This document shows positions 27,845 through 37,793 of a stretch of DNA of 58,472 nt, piece by piece. How positions within the stretch are numbered: the stretch's first letter is position 1; every line of letters starts with the position of its first letter. The DNA is from Acidobacteriota bacterium (lineage in GTDB: Bacteria > Acidobacteriota > Vicinamibacteria > Vicinamibacterales > JAFNAJ01): assembly GCA_023384575.1 (NCBI GenBank), contig JAHDVP010000009.1, positions 78,379 to 136,850 of the forward strand, given 5' to 3'. The position numbers and the translations under genes were made by a program. The notes under the pieces are model-generated. The model ran no database searches. It was not told the origin of the DNA and saw only the letters and a list, made by a program, of their open reading frames with translations.

Positions 27845-29623
27845 ATGTCACATCACCGAACGCTCACTGGTTGTCTCTCCACGGCCGCGCTCGTGGTGTG
27901 CCTCGCGCAGGCGCCGGCTGCGGGCTCCCTTCACCGGGCGTCGAAGTCCACGTCGGCGTTCGACCAACAGCGTCACTGGGACCGCGCCCTCGTCTCGTCG
28001 GTCAACGTGGTCCTGCTCAAGTACGCGCGTCTCTCCGCCTGGCAGCAGAAGTGGCTCGAGCCGGCTGCCATGTCCGCCGCGAGGCAGCGGCGCACGTCGA
28101 TGAAACGCCTGATCGTCGGTGACCCTCGGCTGGCACTCGCCCTGTCGCTGTCGCCGGCACAGCGCGTCGGACTGCCACCGACTGTCCTGAACCTGCTGGA
28201 GACGCGTTGGCATGGGCGGGGCGATCTGGTCCTGACGTTGACCGAGGAGGCCGAAGTGGACATCGGCCAGGACCACAATCGGCCCGCGGTTTCACCGAGG
28301 CTGACCTGGTTCGTGCGGCTTGGCCAGGCGACATGGCGGGCGTTCCCGTACGGCCTTCGACTCGGCCACCAGACCAAGTACGACACCCCGCTCCACGGCA
28401 TCGCCCTGGACGACGTGATGGCCGTCGACGAGAGCCCGGTCTACCGATACGACCCCCTGGAGACCGTCCGGCTCGGATTCCAGCCCGGGCAGATCGTCGC
28501 GACGGCCGGAGGCCTGCCGATCCCGCTCAACGATCTCGACGCGCTGGCGGACCTCAGGCGCGACCTGCTCGAGCAGGTCCTGCGGTTCGGTCCCATCCCG
28601 ACCCCTGAGCCAGACACCTGGACGACGGGTCTCAAGCGCCTGCTCGTCATCATGGCCCGGGCCCGACTCGATGACGAGGACACGCCCTTGACCACGGCCG
28701 AGATCACCATCGCGGTGTCGGGAGCCAATACCTTCTTTCAGGAGAACTCCCAACACCGCGTCGCGTTCGACGTGACCATCCACGAGGCACCGGTGACGAC
28801 GCGGGCGTACACACTCGATGACTACCGTGCCATGTCGGGCCCGAACGTCGCACACGAGATCCTCGGCGAACAGGCGATTGGTGCCGCTCGCGCGGCTGGC
28901 TACGAGCCGGACACCTACGACCGGGTGATCGTGCTCGCGCGCCAGATATTCCGGTCGCCCATGGCCACGGCGCGCATCGGCGGGCGCGTGGTCGTGGTCA
29001 CCGGACGCACTTTGCGGCCATGGGAGACCCTCGCCCACGAGTTGGGGCACACGTTCGGGTTCCCGCACTCGGATTTCTGGCGTGTCCCCCCAGGGGCCAG
29101 CCCCATCAGTCCGGATGGCGAGCCGCGCGGGCAGGGCGATTACTGGGACATCATGGGCATGCCGCACGCCGATACCGGCGACGACTGGCGCCGGAGGCAT
29201 TTCAATGGCTACTTCAAGGCGCTCGCCGGCTGGCTCCCGTCGGGGAGCGTGATGGACGCCACGGAGGGCGGCAGCTTCCGGCTGCGACCGCACGATACCG
29301 CCGGGGCAGTCGGCGTCCGTGCGATTTCGATCGACGCCCCTGACGGGACGACGTACTGGCTGGACATGCGCAGGCAGTTCCCGTGGAACGTGTCGATGGT
29401 CAACGGCATCGAGGTGCGGCGCGTCGTCCGCTCAACCCCTTCGGCTGTCGGTCCCGTCGTGTTGCTCGACATGGACAACCGGACGCCCGGAGACATCCAG
29501 ATCCATCACTCGCTGTTGCGAGCAGGGACCTTCGTGGATCCGGGGAATGGGATACGCATAAGCGTCGGCAACGTTGGGGAGGACGCCGCGGGCCCGTACG
29601 CCGACGTCGGCGTTGTCCGCTGA
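27845..29623 (+). CDS. Exported metzincin-type zinc metalloprotease
   Basis: 592 residues. The ATG at 27845 follows an AAGGAGAGG ribosome site by about 10 bases and opens a signal peptide (basic start, CLSTAALVVCLAQAPAAG). The catalytic region reads LAHELGHTFGFPH, the HExxHxxGxxH zinc site of metzincins, followed by YWDIMG, a probable Met-turn. Downstream HFNGYFKALAGWL resembles the segment following the Met-turn in M6/M11-like secreted peptidases. Residues before about 280 are an unrecognised prodomain-like region, and a beta-rich tail follows the catalytic domain. The upstream frame is open further, but without a ribosome site or similarity. The nearby giant secreted proteins could be substrates; that is speculation. 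Confidence 0.85.
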   Translation: MSHHRTLTGCLSTAALVVCLAQAPAAGSLHRASKSTSAFDQQRHWDRALVSSVNVVLLKYARLSAWQQKWLEPAAMSAARQRRTSMKRLIVGDPRLALALSLSPAQRVGLPPTVLNLLETRWHGRGDLVLTLTEEAEVDIGQDHNRPAVSPRLTWFVRLGQATWRAFPYGLRLGHQTKYDTPLHGIALDDVMAVDESPVYRYDPLETVRLGFQPGQIVATAGGLPIPLNDLDALADLRRDLLEQVLRFGPIPTPEPDTWTTGLKRLLVIMARARLDDEDTPLTTAEITIAVSGANTFFQENSQHRVAFDVTIHEAPVTTRAYTLDDYRAMSGPNVAHEILGEQAIGAARAAGYEPDTYDRVIVLARQIFRSPMATARIGGRVVVVTGRTLRPWETLAHELGHTFGFPHSDFWRVPPGASPISPDGEPRGQGDYWDIMGMPHADTGDDWRRRHFNGYFKALAGWLPSGSVMDATEGGSFRLRPHDTAGAVGVRAISIDAPDGTTYWLDMRRQFPWNVSMVNGIEVRRVVRSTPSAVGPVVLLDMDNRTPGDIQIHHSLLRAGTFVDPGNGIRISVGNVGEDAAGPYADVGVVR

Positions 29624-29664
29624 GCGGCGCCATCGGGGTTGGGACTGATTTCGGGCCTCTGCAA

Positions 29665-29835
29665 TCATCTGCGCGGCCGACCCGGTCGGCGCAGACCCGT
29701 CGTCCATCGGATGGCCCCGGCCGTGTCGAGCACCCAGCTCTCCGCGCCAACGGGACGGCTTCGTCGGATCGCGCGGCGCAGCGCGATCAGTTCCTCGGGC
29801 GGCTGTTCGCATTCGCAGCCTCGCACGTGCCATCC
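29665..29835 (-). pseudogene. C-terminal remnant of a REP-associated (Y1/RAYT) transposase
   Basis: On the minus strand about 56 codons before a stop read EELIALRRAIRRSRPVGAES, then W, and end in LRRPGRPRR. Known REP-associated tyrosine transposases end in a very similar way (ELxALRRSVxRGxPFGxxxW...TLRPRGRPRK). The catalytic HUH and Tyr region is absent; upstream the frame has no recognisable similarity. It occupies most of the 314-base gap between the protease and the HugZ-like gene. This is recognition by eye and needs an alignment. Confidence 0.6.
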
Positions 29836-29937
29836 CGACCCCGTTATCCCCCGTTGTCCCCGCAGCGGCGCGGGTCGAGCGCGATCGGCTACGATCGATG
29901 GGCCCCGGTTGCGGGTGCCAGCGCCGTGGAGGCCGCC

Positions 29938-30426
29938 ATGCCCAGTGCCGTGCAGCTCGAAGCCGCCCGTCTCGTCGTCGAGGAGCGCTGGGCCGCGCTC
30001 GCCACCGTCGGCGACGACGGGCCGTCGGCGTCGATGGTCGCCTACGCCATCGAGCCGGCGGCCCTCGCCCTCATCATGCACTTGAGCGGCCTCGCGGCGC
30101 ACACCCGAGAGCTGCTGTCCGCTCCCCGGGCCTCGCTGGCGATCTCGCGGCCAGACTCCGGGCAGGGCGACCCTCAGCGGCTGCCGCGGGTCAGCCTTGC
30201 CCTCACGGCCCAATCGATCGAGCCGGGCTCTCCCGAGCACGCCGCGGCGAGCGCTGCGTATCTGGCCCGTTTTCCCGACGCCGCGATGCGCTTCGCGCTC
30301 GCTGACTTCGTCCTGTTCGCGTGCGCCATCGAGAGCGTGCGCTACGTCGGGGGCTTCGCCCGCGCCGCTTCGTTCGACGCGCCGACGTTTCGCGAGGCTC
30401 TCGCCACCAGCGTGACTCGCGCCTGA
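29938..30426 (+). CDS. HugZ/HutZ-like FMN-binding split-barrel protein
   Basis: 162 residues. The ATG is preceded by GTGGAGG at suitable distance. The N-terminal RWAALATVGDDGPSASMVAYAIE is the pyridoxamine 5'-phosphate oxidase-like split barrel that binds a flavin or heme. The C-terminus DFVLFACAIESVRYVGGFAR matches the conserved end (VRYVGGFGRA) of the HugZ/HutZ group. It lacks the longer C-terminal DUF2470 extension of some members. Family members either degrade heme or are flavin oxidoreductases; which applies here cannot be told. A broken copy of its 5' part lies 2.4 kb upstream. Confidence 0.8.
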   Translation: MPSAVQLEAARLVVEERWAALATVGDDGPSASMVAYAIEPAALALIMHLSGLAAHTRELLSAPRASLAISRPDSGQGDPQRLPRVSLALTAQSIEPGSPEHAAASAAYLARFPDAAMRFALADFVLFACAIESVRYVGGFARAASFDAPTFREALATSVTRA

Positions 30427-30730
30427 GGCCGTCGTGCTTGAGGTCGACGACCCGGAGCGGGCCGCGGCCGGCAGCCGGACGAGCCCGCCGCGTGGGGGAG
30501 GAGGGAGGATGCCACGCCACGAGCCGTCCGACCGCCAGCCCCAGCTACGACCCGGCCGCTCCCGCCCCGGCGCGGGTCGGCCCGCCTGACGGCGGCCTGC
30601 AATGAGGCTAGCTGCCCCGGCCGCGCCACTCGGTAACGACCCGATGACGGGCGCGTAAATTCTCGGGTGTCGGACGACAACGCACGACACGACGCGACCA
30701 ACAGGGCCCATCGTCTGCCAGAATGCCGGC
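30427..30730. other. Intergenic region without recognised feature
   Basis: This 304-base gap lies between the HugZ-like gene and the phytase. Frames through it give only low-complexity Arg/Pro-rich translations. No tRNA, no clear terminator with a T-tract and no repeat family member was seen. Confidence 0.5.
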
Positions 30731-31861
30731 ATGCGTTCGCGTTGGCGGCCGACCCCTTTCTGTCTCGTCGTTGCCCTGTTGTGCCTGGCCGCGGCTTGCA
30801 CCCGCCCCGCAGTCGACGAGAGCGGGCCGCCTCAGGTGCCCACGCCGAACGTGGCGACGCCAGTAGTCGAGACCGCGCCCGTCTCCGCGGACGCCGACGA
30901 CCCGGCGGTGTGGACTCACCCGTCCGATCCAGCCCAGAGTTTGATTGTCGGCACCGACAAGGTGGCCGGTTCGGGCGGGCTCTATGTCTTCGACCTCAAC
31001 GGCCGGGTTCGTCAGGTGGTTGGCCCGCTCGATCGGCCGAACAACGTCGACATCGAGTACGGATTCGCGCTCGGAGGGGCTTCTGCCGACATCGTGGTCA
31101 CGACCGAGCGCAAGCAGCACCGGCTGAGGGTCTATCGCATCGGCGCGGGCGATACGCCACTCGAGGAGGTATCGGTGCCAGGAGGCCTTCGCGTTCTCGA
31201 GGGCGCCGAAGGCGAAGCGTCCGAGCCGATGGGCATCGCGCTCTACAGGCGGCCCGGCGACGGCGCGGTCTTCGCCATCGTCTCGCCCAAGACCGGAGAG
31301 ACCACCAACTACCTCTGGCAGTACCGCCTCGACGACGACGGGCAGGGGCGGGTCGCTGCGCGGTTCGTCCGCCGGTTCGGCGCCTTCAGCCGCGTCGGCG
31401 CCGAGCCCGGCGAGGTCGGCGAGATCGAAGCCATCGTCGTGGACGACGCGCTCGGCTCTGTGTACTACGCCGACGAGCGGTTCGGCATCCGGAAGTACCA
31501 CGCGGATCCCGACCATCCCGACGCGGCGCGCGAACTCGCGATCTTCGGCCGCCACGGCTACCAGGGCGACCGCGAGGGCCTGGCGGTGTACGCCCAGGCG
31601 GACGGCACTGGCTTCATCGTGTCGGTCGATCAGGTTCCGGGAAGCTCGCGGCTGCGCTTCTACCGGCGCGAAGGGACCGACGGCGATCCACACGATCACC
31701 GTGAGATCGTGCACGAGGTCGTGACCGCGTCCGACAGTACCGACGGGCTCGAGGTCGTCTCGTCGCCGCTGCCCGGGTTCCCCCTCGGCCTCGCGGTGCT
31801 GATGCACAGCGCTGGCCGGAACTTCCACGTTTACCGATGGGAGGATCTCGCGCCACGCTGA
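30731..31861 (+). CDS. Beta-propeller phytase (3-phytase), lipoprotein
   Basis: 376 residues. The start ATG opens a lipoprotein signal: RSRWRP, a hydrophobic run LVVALLCL, and the lipobox LAAAC with Cys at about residue 23. The mature protein has DDPAVWTHPSDPAQSLIVGTDK, the hallmark first blade of beta-propeller phytases (DDPAIWxxxxxPxxSxIIGTDK), then YVFDLNG, RPNNVDIEYGF, the activation loop (GEVGEIEAIVVDD) and a final blade GLEVVSSPLPGFPLGLAVLM. These enzymes are calcium dependent and remove phosphate from phytate. Length agrees with the family. It is expected to be anchored in the outer membrane or periplasm and to serve phosphate scavenging. It is a single-gene unit with no phosphate regulator visible nearby. 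Confidence 0.92.
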   Translation: MRSRWRPTPFCLVVALLCLAAACTRPAVDESGPPQVPTPNVATPVVETAPVSADADDPAVWTHPSDPAQSLIVGTDKVAGSGGLYVFDLNGRVRQVVGPLDRPNNVDIEYGFALGGASADIVVTTERKQHRLRVYRIGAGDTPLEEVSVPGGLRVLEGAEGEASEPMGIALYRRPGDGAVFAIVSPKTGETTNYLWQYRLDDDGQGRVAARFVRRFGAFSRVGAEPGEVGEIEAIVVDDALGSVYYADERFGIRKYHADPDHPDAARELAIFGRHGYQGDREGLAVYAQADGTGFIVSVDQVPGSSRLRFYRREGTDGDPHDHREIVHEVVTASDSTDGLEVVSSPLPGFPLGLAVLMHSAGRNFHVYRWEDLAPR

Positions 31862-32022
31862 GCGCCCCAGGTTGCGTGCCCCAGATCGCCGCCAGATCGC
31901 CCGTCGCCTCCGCCAGCATTCCGCAGTAGAATCCGTCGGGTTGCGGTGCGTGGCCGCTACACGTGAAAAGGGGGCGGGTCGCTGTTCGCCCCCGGGAACC
32001 CCTGAGGAGAGGCACGGTGGGG

Positions 32023-32097
32023 ATGGCTGGCGGCCTTCTGGTGGTGGTCGTACGGCTCACCTGCGTCGGCCGCGCGCGGGCCGCGCGGGGGTGTTGA
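32023..32097 (+). CDS. Candidate 24-residue upstream ORF overlapping the glycosyltransferase start
   Basis: ATG at 32023 follows GAGGAGAGG (32004-32012) at a suitable distance and runs 24 codons to a TGA that overlaps the next ATG as TGATG. The peptide starts MAGGLLVVVVRL, hydrophobic, then becomes Arg-rich. A hairpin (GGGGCG...CGCCCC, about 31969-31992) lies just upstream. It could be a leader peptide that couples translation to the glycosyltransferase, or chance. No similarity recognised. Confidence 0.4.
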   Translation: MAGGLLVVVVRLTCVGRARAARGC

Positions 32098-32804
32098 TGC
32101 CCTACGGCCTCGTGTCGTGCATCGTACCGGTCTGCAATGGCGGCGAGTACGTCGCCGCCGCGCTTCGCAGCATCGTCAACCAGACCTACCGCTCGATCGA
32201 GATCCTCGTCGTCGACGATGGGTCCGACGACGGATCGGCTGACATCGCGCTCCGCGCATGCCCGCGAGCCACGATCGTGCGGCAGGTCCACGCCGGGCCG
32301 GGCGCGGCCCGCAACCGTGGCGTCGCCCTTGGTCGCGGCCGCTGGCTCGCGTTTCTCGACGCGGAGGATCTCTGGCATCGCGAGAAGCTCGCCAAGCAGC
32401 TCGCGGCGCTCGAGCAGTTGCCGCATCACGGTCTGACGCTCGCGCACATGCGCAACTTCTGGAGCCCCGAGCTGCCCGAGTCGGTGCGCCGGCGCCACGC
32501 AGACCTGGTGTGCCAGGCCTGGCCGGGCGTGACGTGCAGCACGCTCGTGGTCCGGCGGAAGGTCTTCGACCAGATCGGACCGTTCTCCGAGACGCTGCCC
32601 ACGGGCGAGGATCGCGACTGGTTCACGCGCGCCGACCGGCTGGGCGTTCGCTACCTCGTGTTGCCGGACGTGCTGGCGCTTCACCGGATTCACCGCGCCA
32701 ACCTGAACCGGCGGCTGCACGAGGCGGGCCGGACGGCTGTCGTCGAACGAGCCAGACGCCTCGTCGACGCCCGGCGTGGAGCCGGGCGCCGACGGGAGCC
32801 GTGA
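32097..32804 (+). CDS. Family 2 glycosyltransferase
   Basis: 235 residues from the ATG at 32097; GTG 32091 is an alternative, and the longer open frame upstream has no similarity. VSCIVPVCNGGEYVAAALRS opens a GT-A fold, followed by the nucleotide-binding ILVVDDGSDDGSAD and the metal-binding region WLAFLDAEDLWHREKL (DxD-type, here DAED). GEDRDWFTRA is the usual acceptor-side/catalytic ED motif. It is short for a GT2 but has all core motifs and no membrane segment. The acceptor is unknown; there is no polysaccharide cluster around it. It ends 12 bases from the convergent M16 peptidase gene. Confidence 0.85.
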   Translation: MPYGLVSCIVPVCNGGEYVAAALRSIVNQTYRSIEILVVDDGSDDGSADIALRACPRATIVRQVHAGPGAARNRGVALGRGRWLAFLDAEDLWHREKLAKQLAALEQLPHHGLTLAHMRNFWSPELPESVRRRHADLVCQAWPGVTCSTLVVRRKVFDQIGPFSETLPTGEDRDWFTRADRLGVRYLVLPDVLALHRIHRANLNRRLHEAGRTAVVERARRLVDARRGAGRRREP

Positions 32805-32816
32805 CGAGCGGCTGCC

Positions 32817-35657
<2,841 letters not shown>

Positions 35658-35683
35658 CGAAGCCCCCCAAAGGCAGCAAAGCT

Positions 35684-35703
35684 CCAGTGTAGCCCACGGC
35701 CGG
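35684..35703 (-). promoter_or_regulatory. Probable -10 region of the M16 peptidase gene
   Basis: On the minus strand TACACT (35686-35691) sits 28 bases before the ATG. The surrounding 20 bases match 18 of 20 with the -10 region of the nucleotidyltransferase gene at 36705-36724. No convincing -35 box. Confidence 0.45.
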
Positions 35704-35738
35704 TTGGGTCGTTCCTGCAAGGAGGGGCTGGCTGGCTG

Positions 35739-36023
35739 TCACGCGATGCCGGGGTCGTCCGGTCGCGGGACCGTCCAGTCTACCGGCTCACCCAGACTCG
35801 CGAGCGCTGCGAGCCAGAACGACGGGTAGGGCAGCGGCACTCGCCGGACCACGTCGAGGATGCGCTGCCGCAGCGCCGGGTCTTCCGCCGCCAGAACGAA
35901 CAGCTGACGCCAGGCGGGGAGGTCTCCACGGTCGAGGACCTGCGCGAGGACCTCGTGGCTCGCGAGGTCGAGGCGGCTGCGGTTCCACCCGACGACCACC
36001 CGTTCGATGGCGCCTGTCTTCAT
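35739..36023 (-). CDS. Small protein paired with the nucleotidyltransferase (putative antitoxin or partner)
   Basis: 94 residues, no signal peptide or membrane segment and no obvious helix-turn-helix. It starts within the last codons of the nucleotidyltransferase (ATGA overlap at 36020-36023), so the two are translationally coupled. Residues such as LDLASHEVLAQVLDRGDLPAW and PLPYPSFWLAALASLGE give a mainly helical protein. The arrangement suggests a toxin-antitoxin or other two-component unit, but the partner is smaller than AbiEi antitoxins and is placed second rather than first. Function not established. Confidence 0.7.
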   Translation of the reverse strand: MKTGAIERVVVGWNRSRLDLASHEVLAQVLDRGDLPAWRQLFVLAAEDPALRQRILDVVRRVPLPYPSFWLAALASLGEPVDWTVPRPDDPGIA

Positions 36024-36700
36024 TCGGTCCCCCCATCGAGCACCTGCTTAGCCAGGATCTGAGCCCAGTGGCGGCCGCGGGCCGAGAGGTGAGTCCAGTC
36101 GTTCCACGGCGGGGTCAGCTGCTTGTACGTGGCCAGGTCGACCTCTGGCGCATCAGATGGCGAGGCCGCGGCCAGCCGTTCGACGACTTCGACGAGAGGC
36201 GAGGCGCCGGTTGTCTGGCCGTACAGCTCGTCGAACGAAGCGAATGCCGTTGCGGCGGCCTCGTCGCCGAGTCGCTCCAGCAGGACAACGGTGTCGAGGT
36301 AGTCGCGGACCGTATGGCGGGTGGCGAGCAGCCACGCCTTGATGCGCGCCATCTCGGCCAGCGTGGGCACCGTCAGCCCGGCAACGACCTCGGTGTCGAG
36401 CGGTCGGGTTCGACGCAGCTGTCGGATGCCGGTCATCATCCCGTCCAGGCGCCCAAGGATCACGACCGGCCTTCGCACGCGAGCCGTCTCCCAGCCGGCT
36501 ACGGCTTCGAGCGTGGCCAGGACCGCGTCGAATCGAGGCCGCAGATCCTCGAGCACGTGATCGCCGTCGAGACTAGTACGGTGCCCGGCGTGCAGGGCAG
36601 CAGCGGTGCCCCCTACCAGTACGGTACCGGGCACCAGGGCCTGCAGATGTCGTTCTGCAGCCAGCAGGCGTTCCCAGTCCGGCAGGTCTTCGGGCCCCAC
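36020..36700 (-). CDS. AbiEii-type nucleotidyltransferase
   Basis: 226 residues from the GTG at 36700. The core VLVGGTAAALHAGHRTSLDGDHVLEDL has the GG motif and the SxDxD metal-binding pair of DNA polymerase beta-like nucleotidyltransferases of the AbiEii/AbiGii group. TVPTLAEMARIKAWLLATR followed by RDYLDTVVLL is the conserved helical part of that group. A TACAAT box ends 6 bases before the GTG, which argues for a leaderless transcript and against the longer frame starting at 36766. It overlaps the next gene by 4 bases. AbiEii proteins act as toxins that transfer nucleotides; whether this one does is inference. Confidence 0.8.
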   Translation of the reverse strand: MGPEDLPDWERLLAAERHLQALVPGTVLVGGTAAALHAGHRTSLDGDHVLEDLRPRFDAVLATLEAVAGWETARVRRPVVILGRLDGMMTGIRQLRRTRPLDTEVVAGLTVPTLAEMARIKAWLLATRHTVRDYLDTVVLLERLGDEAAATAFASFDELYGQTTGASPLVEVVERLAAASPSDAPEVDLATYKQLTPPWNDWTHLSARGRHWAQILAKQVLDGGTE

Positions 36701-36706
36701 CCCGCC

Positions 36707-36712
36707 ATTGTA
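36707..36712 (-). promoter_or_regulatory. -10 box TACAAT, leaderless nucleotidyltransferase transcript
   Basis: TACAAT on the minus strand ends 6 bases before the GTG start. A transcription start 6-8 bases downstream would fall on the start codon itself. Confidence 0.55.
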
Positions 36713-36833
36713 GCCAACGGCCGGTCGATTCCCGCGTGGACCTGGGCGGCGCGGTTGCCGGGACACGTGCGTAGGGGCCAGTCCTGGTTCTCAGAGCCGC
36801 GCACGGGTTGGTCGGCCCTCGACCCGCACCCGC

Positions 36834-37793
36834 TCACCTTCGCCTGAGGCGCCCTCGCGTGGCGGTATCGGCGAGCACGGCGCCGATGATCACCGCGCCA
36901 ATCACGATCTGCTGGACGAACGACGACACGCCGAGCAGGTTCAGCCCGTTGCGCAGCACACCCATGATCAGCGCGCCGACGAGCGTTCCGCCGAGCGAGC
37001 CCTCGCCGCCCATCAGGCTCGTGCCGCCGATGACGGTGGCGGCGATGGCGTCGAGCTCGTACATGAGGCCCGCAATCGGCTGCGCAGAGTTGAGTCGGGC
37101 CGTGAGAACCGCCGCCGCGAGGCCGCTCGCCGCACCGGAAACGACGTAGACGAGGCTCTTGTGAAACCCGACCGACACGCCCGAGAGCCGCGTCGCTTCC
37201 TCGTTGCCGCCGATGGCGAACACGTATCGCCCGAAACGCGTCCGCGTGAGGACGACGTGTCCGACGATGAAGGCGATGATCATCACGACGGCCGGCATCG
37301 GCAGGCCGGCCACCGAGCCCGTGGCGAGCGCGCGGAACCCGCCGTCGAACCCGGAGATCGGCCGGCCCTCGGCCAGCACGAGCGCGAGACCGCGCGCGAC
37401 GCTCATCATGCCGAGCGTCGCGATGAACGGCGGCAGGCGGCCGAGCGTGATGAGCGTGCCGTTGACGAGCCCGCACGCGGCGCCGGTGGCGATGCCGGCC
37501 GCCACCGCGACCGGCGCCGGCCAGCCCGCCTGCAGCGCGAGCGCGAGGACGATGCCAGACAGCGCCACCAGTGAGCCCACCGACAGATCAATGCCCCCGG
37601 AGACGATGACGAACGTCATGCCGACGGCGATGATGGCGTTGATGGCCGTCTGCTCGAAGACGTTCAGCAGGTTCGAGGTCGTCAGGAAGTGTGGCGAGAG
37701 CAGGCTGAGGGTGAGGCCCAGGGCGATCAGCCCGGCGAGCGTGCCGAACCGGCGGTCGGTGAGCCGCGCGAGCGCACCGGTCACGCGACCCAT
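36834..37793 (-). CDS. Sugar ABC transporter permease (RbsC-like)
   Basis: 319 residues from ATG 37793, which overlaps the 3' end of the ATPase gene by 13 bases. Eight to ten hydrophobic segments are visible. Conserved BPD_transp_2 motifs include AVGMTFVIVSGGIDLSVGS, FIATLGMMSVARGLA, RYVFAIGGNEEATRLSGV and ATVIGGTSLMGGEGSLGGT. These mark permeases of the ribose/xylose/autoinducer-2 type, which form the inner-membrane channel. Its partner is the upstream ATPase; the periplasmic binding protein is not in this window. The substrate cannot be read from sequence. Confidence 0.92.
   Translation of the reverse strand: MGRVTGALARLTDRRFGTLAGLIALGLTLSLLSPHFLTTSNLLNVFEQTAINAIIAVGMTFVIVSGGIDLSVGSLVALSGIVLALALQAGWPAPVAVAAGIATGAACGLVNGTLITLGRLPPFIATLGMMSVARGLALVLAEGRPISGFDGGFRALATGSVAGLPMPAVVMIIAFIVGHVVLTRTRFGRYVFAIGGNEEATRLSGVSVGFHKSLVYVVSGAASGLAAAVLTARLNSAQPIAGLMYELDAIAATVIGGTSLMGGEGSLGGTLVGALIMGVLRNGLNLLGVSSFVQQIVIGAVIIGAVLADTATRGRLRRR

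Noticed and set aside
29938-30426. Pyridoxamine 5'-phosphate oxidase (PdxH)
   Set aside because: The protein is too short and has the HugZ-type C-terminus VRYVGGFAR rather than PdxH signatures.
31872-32096. N-terminal extension of the glycosyltransferase
   Set aside because: The translation is Arg-rich without GT features; the GT-A fold begins right after ATG 32097.
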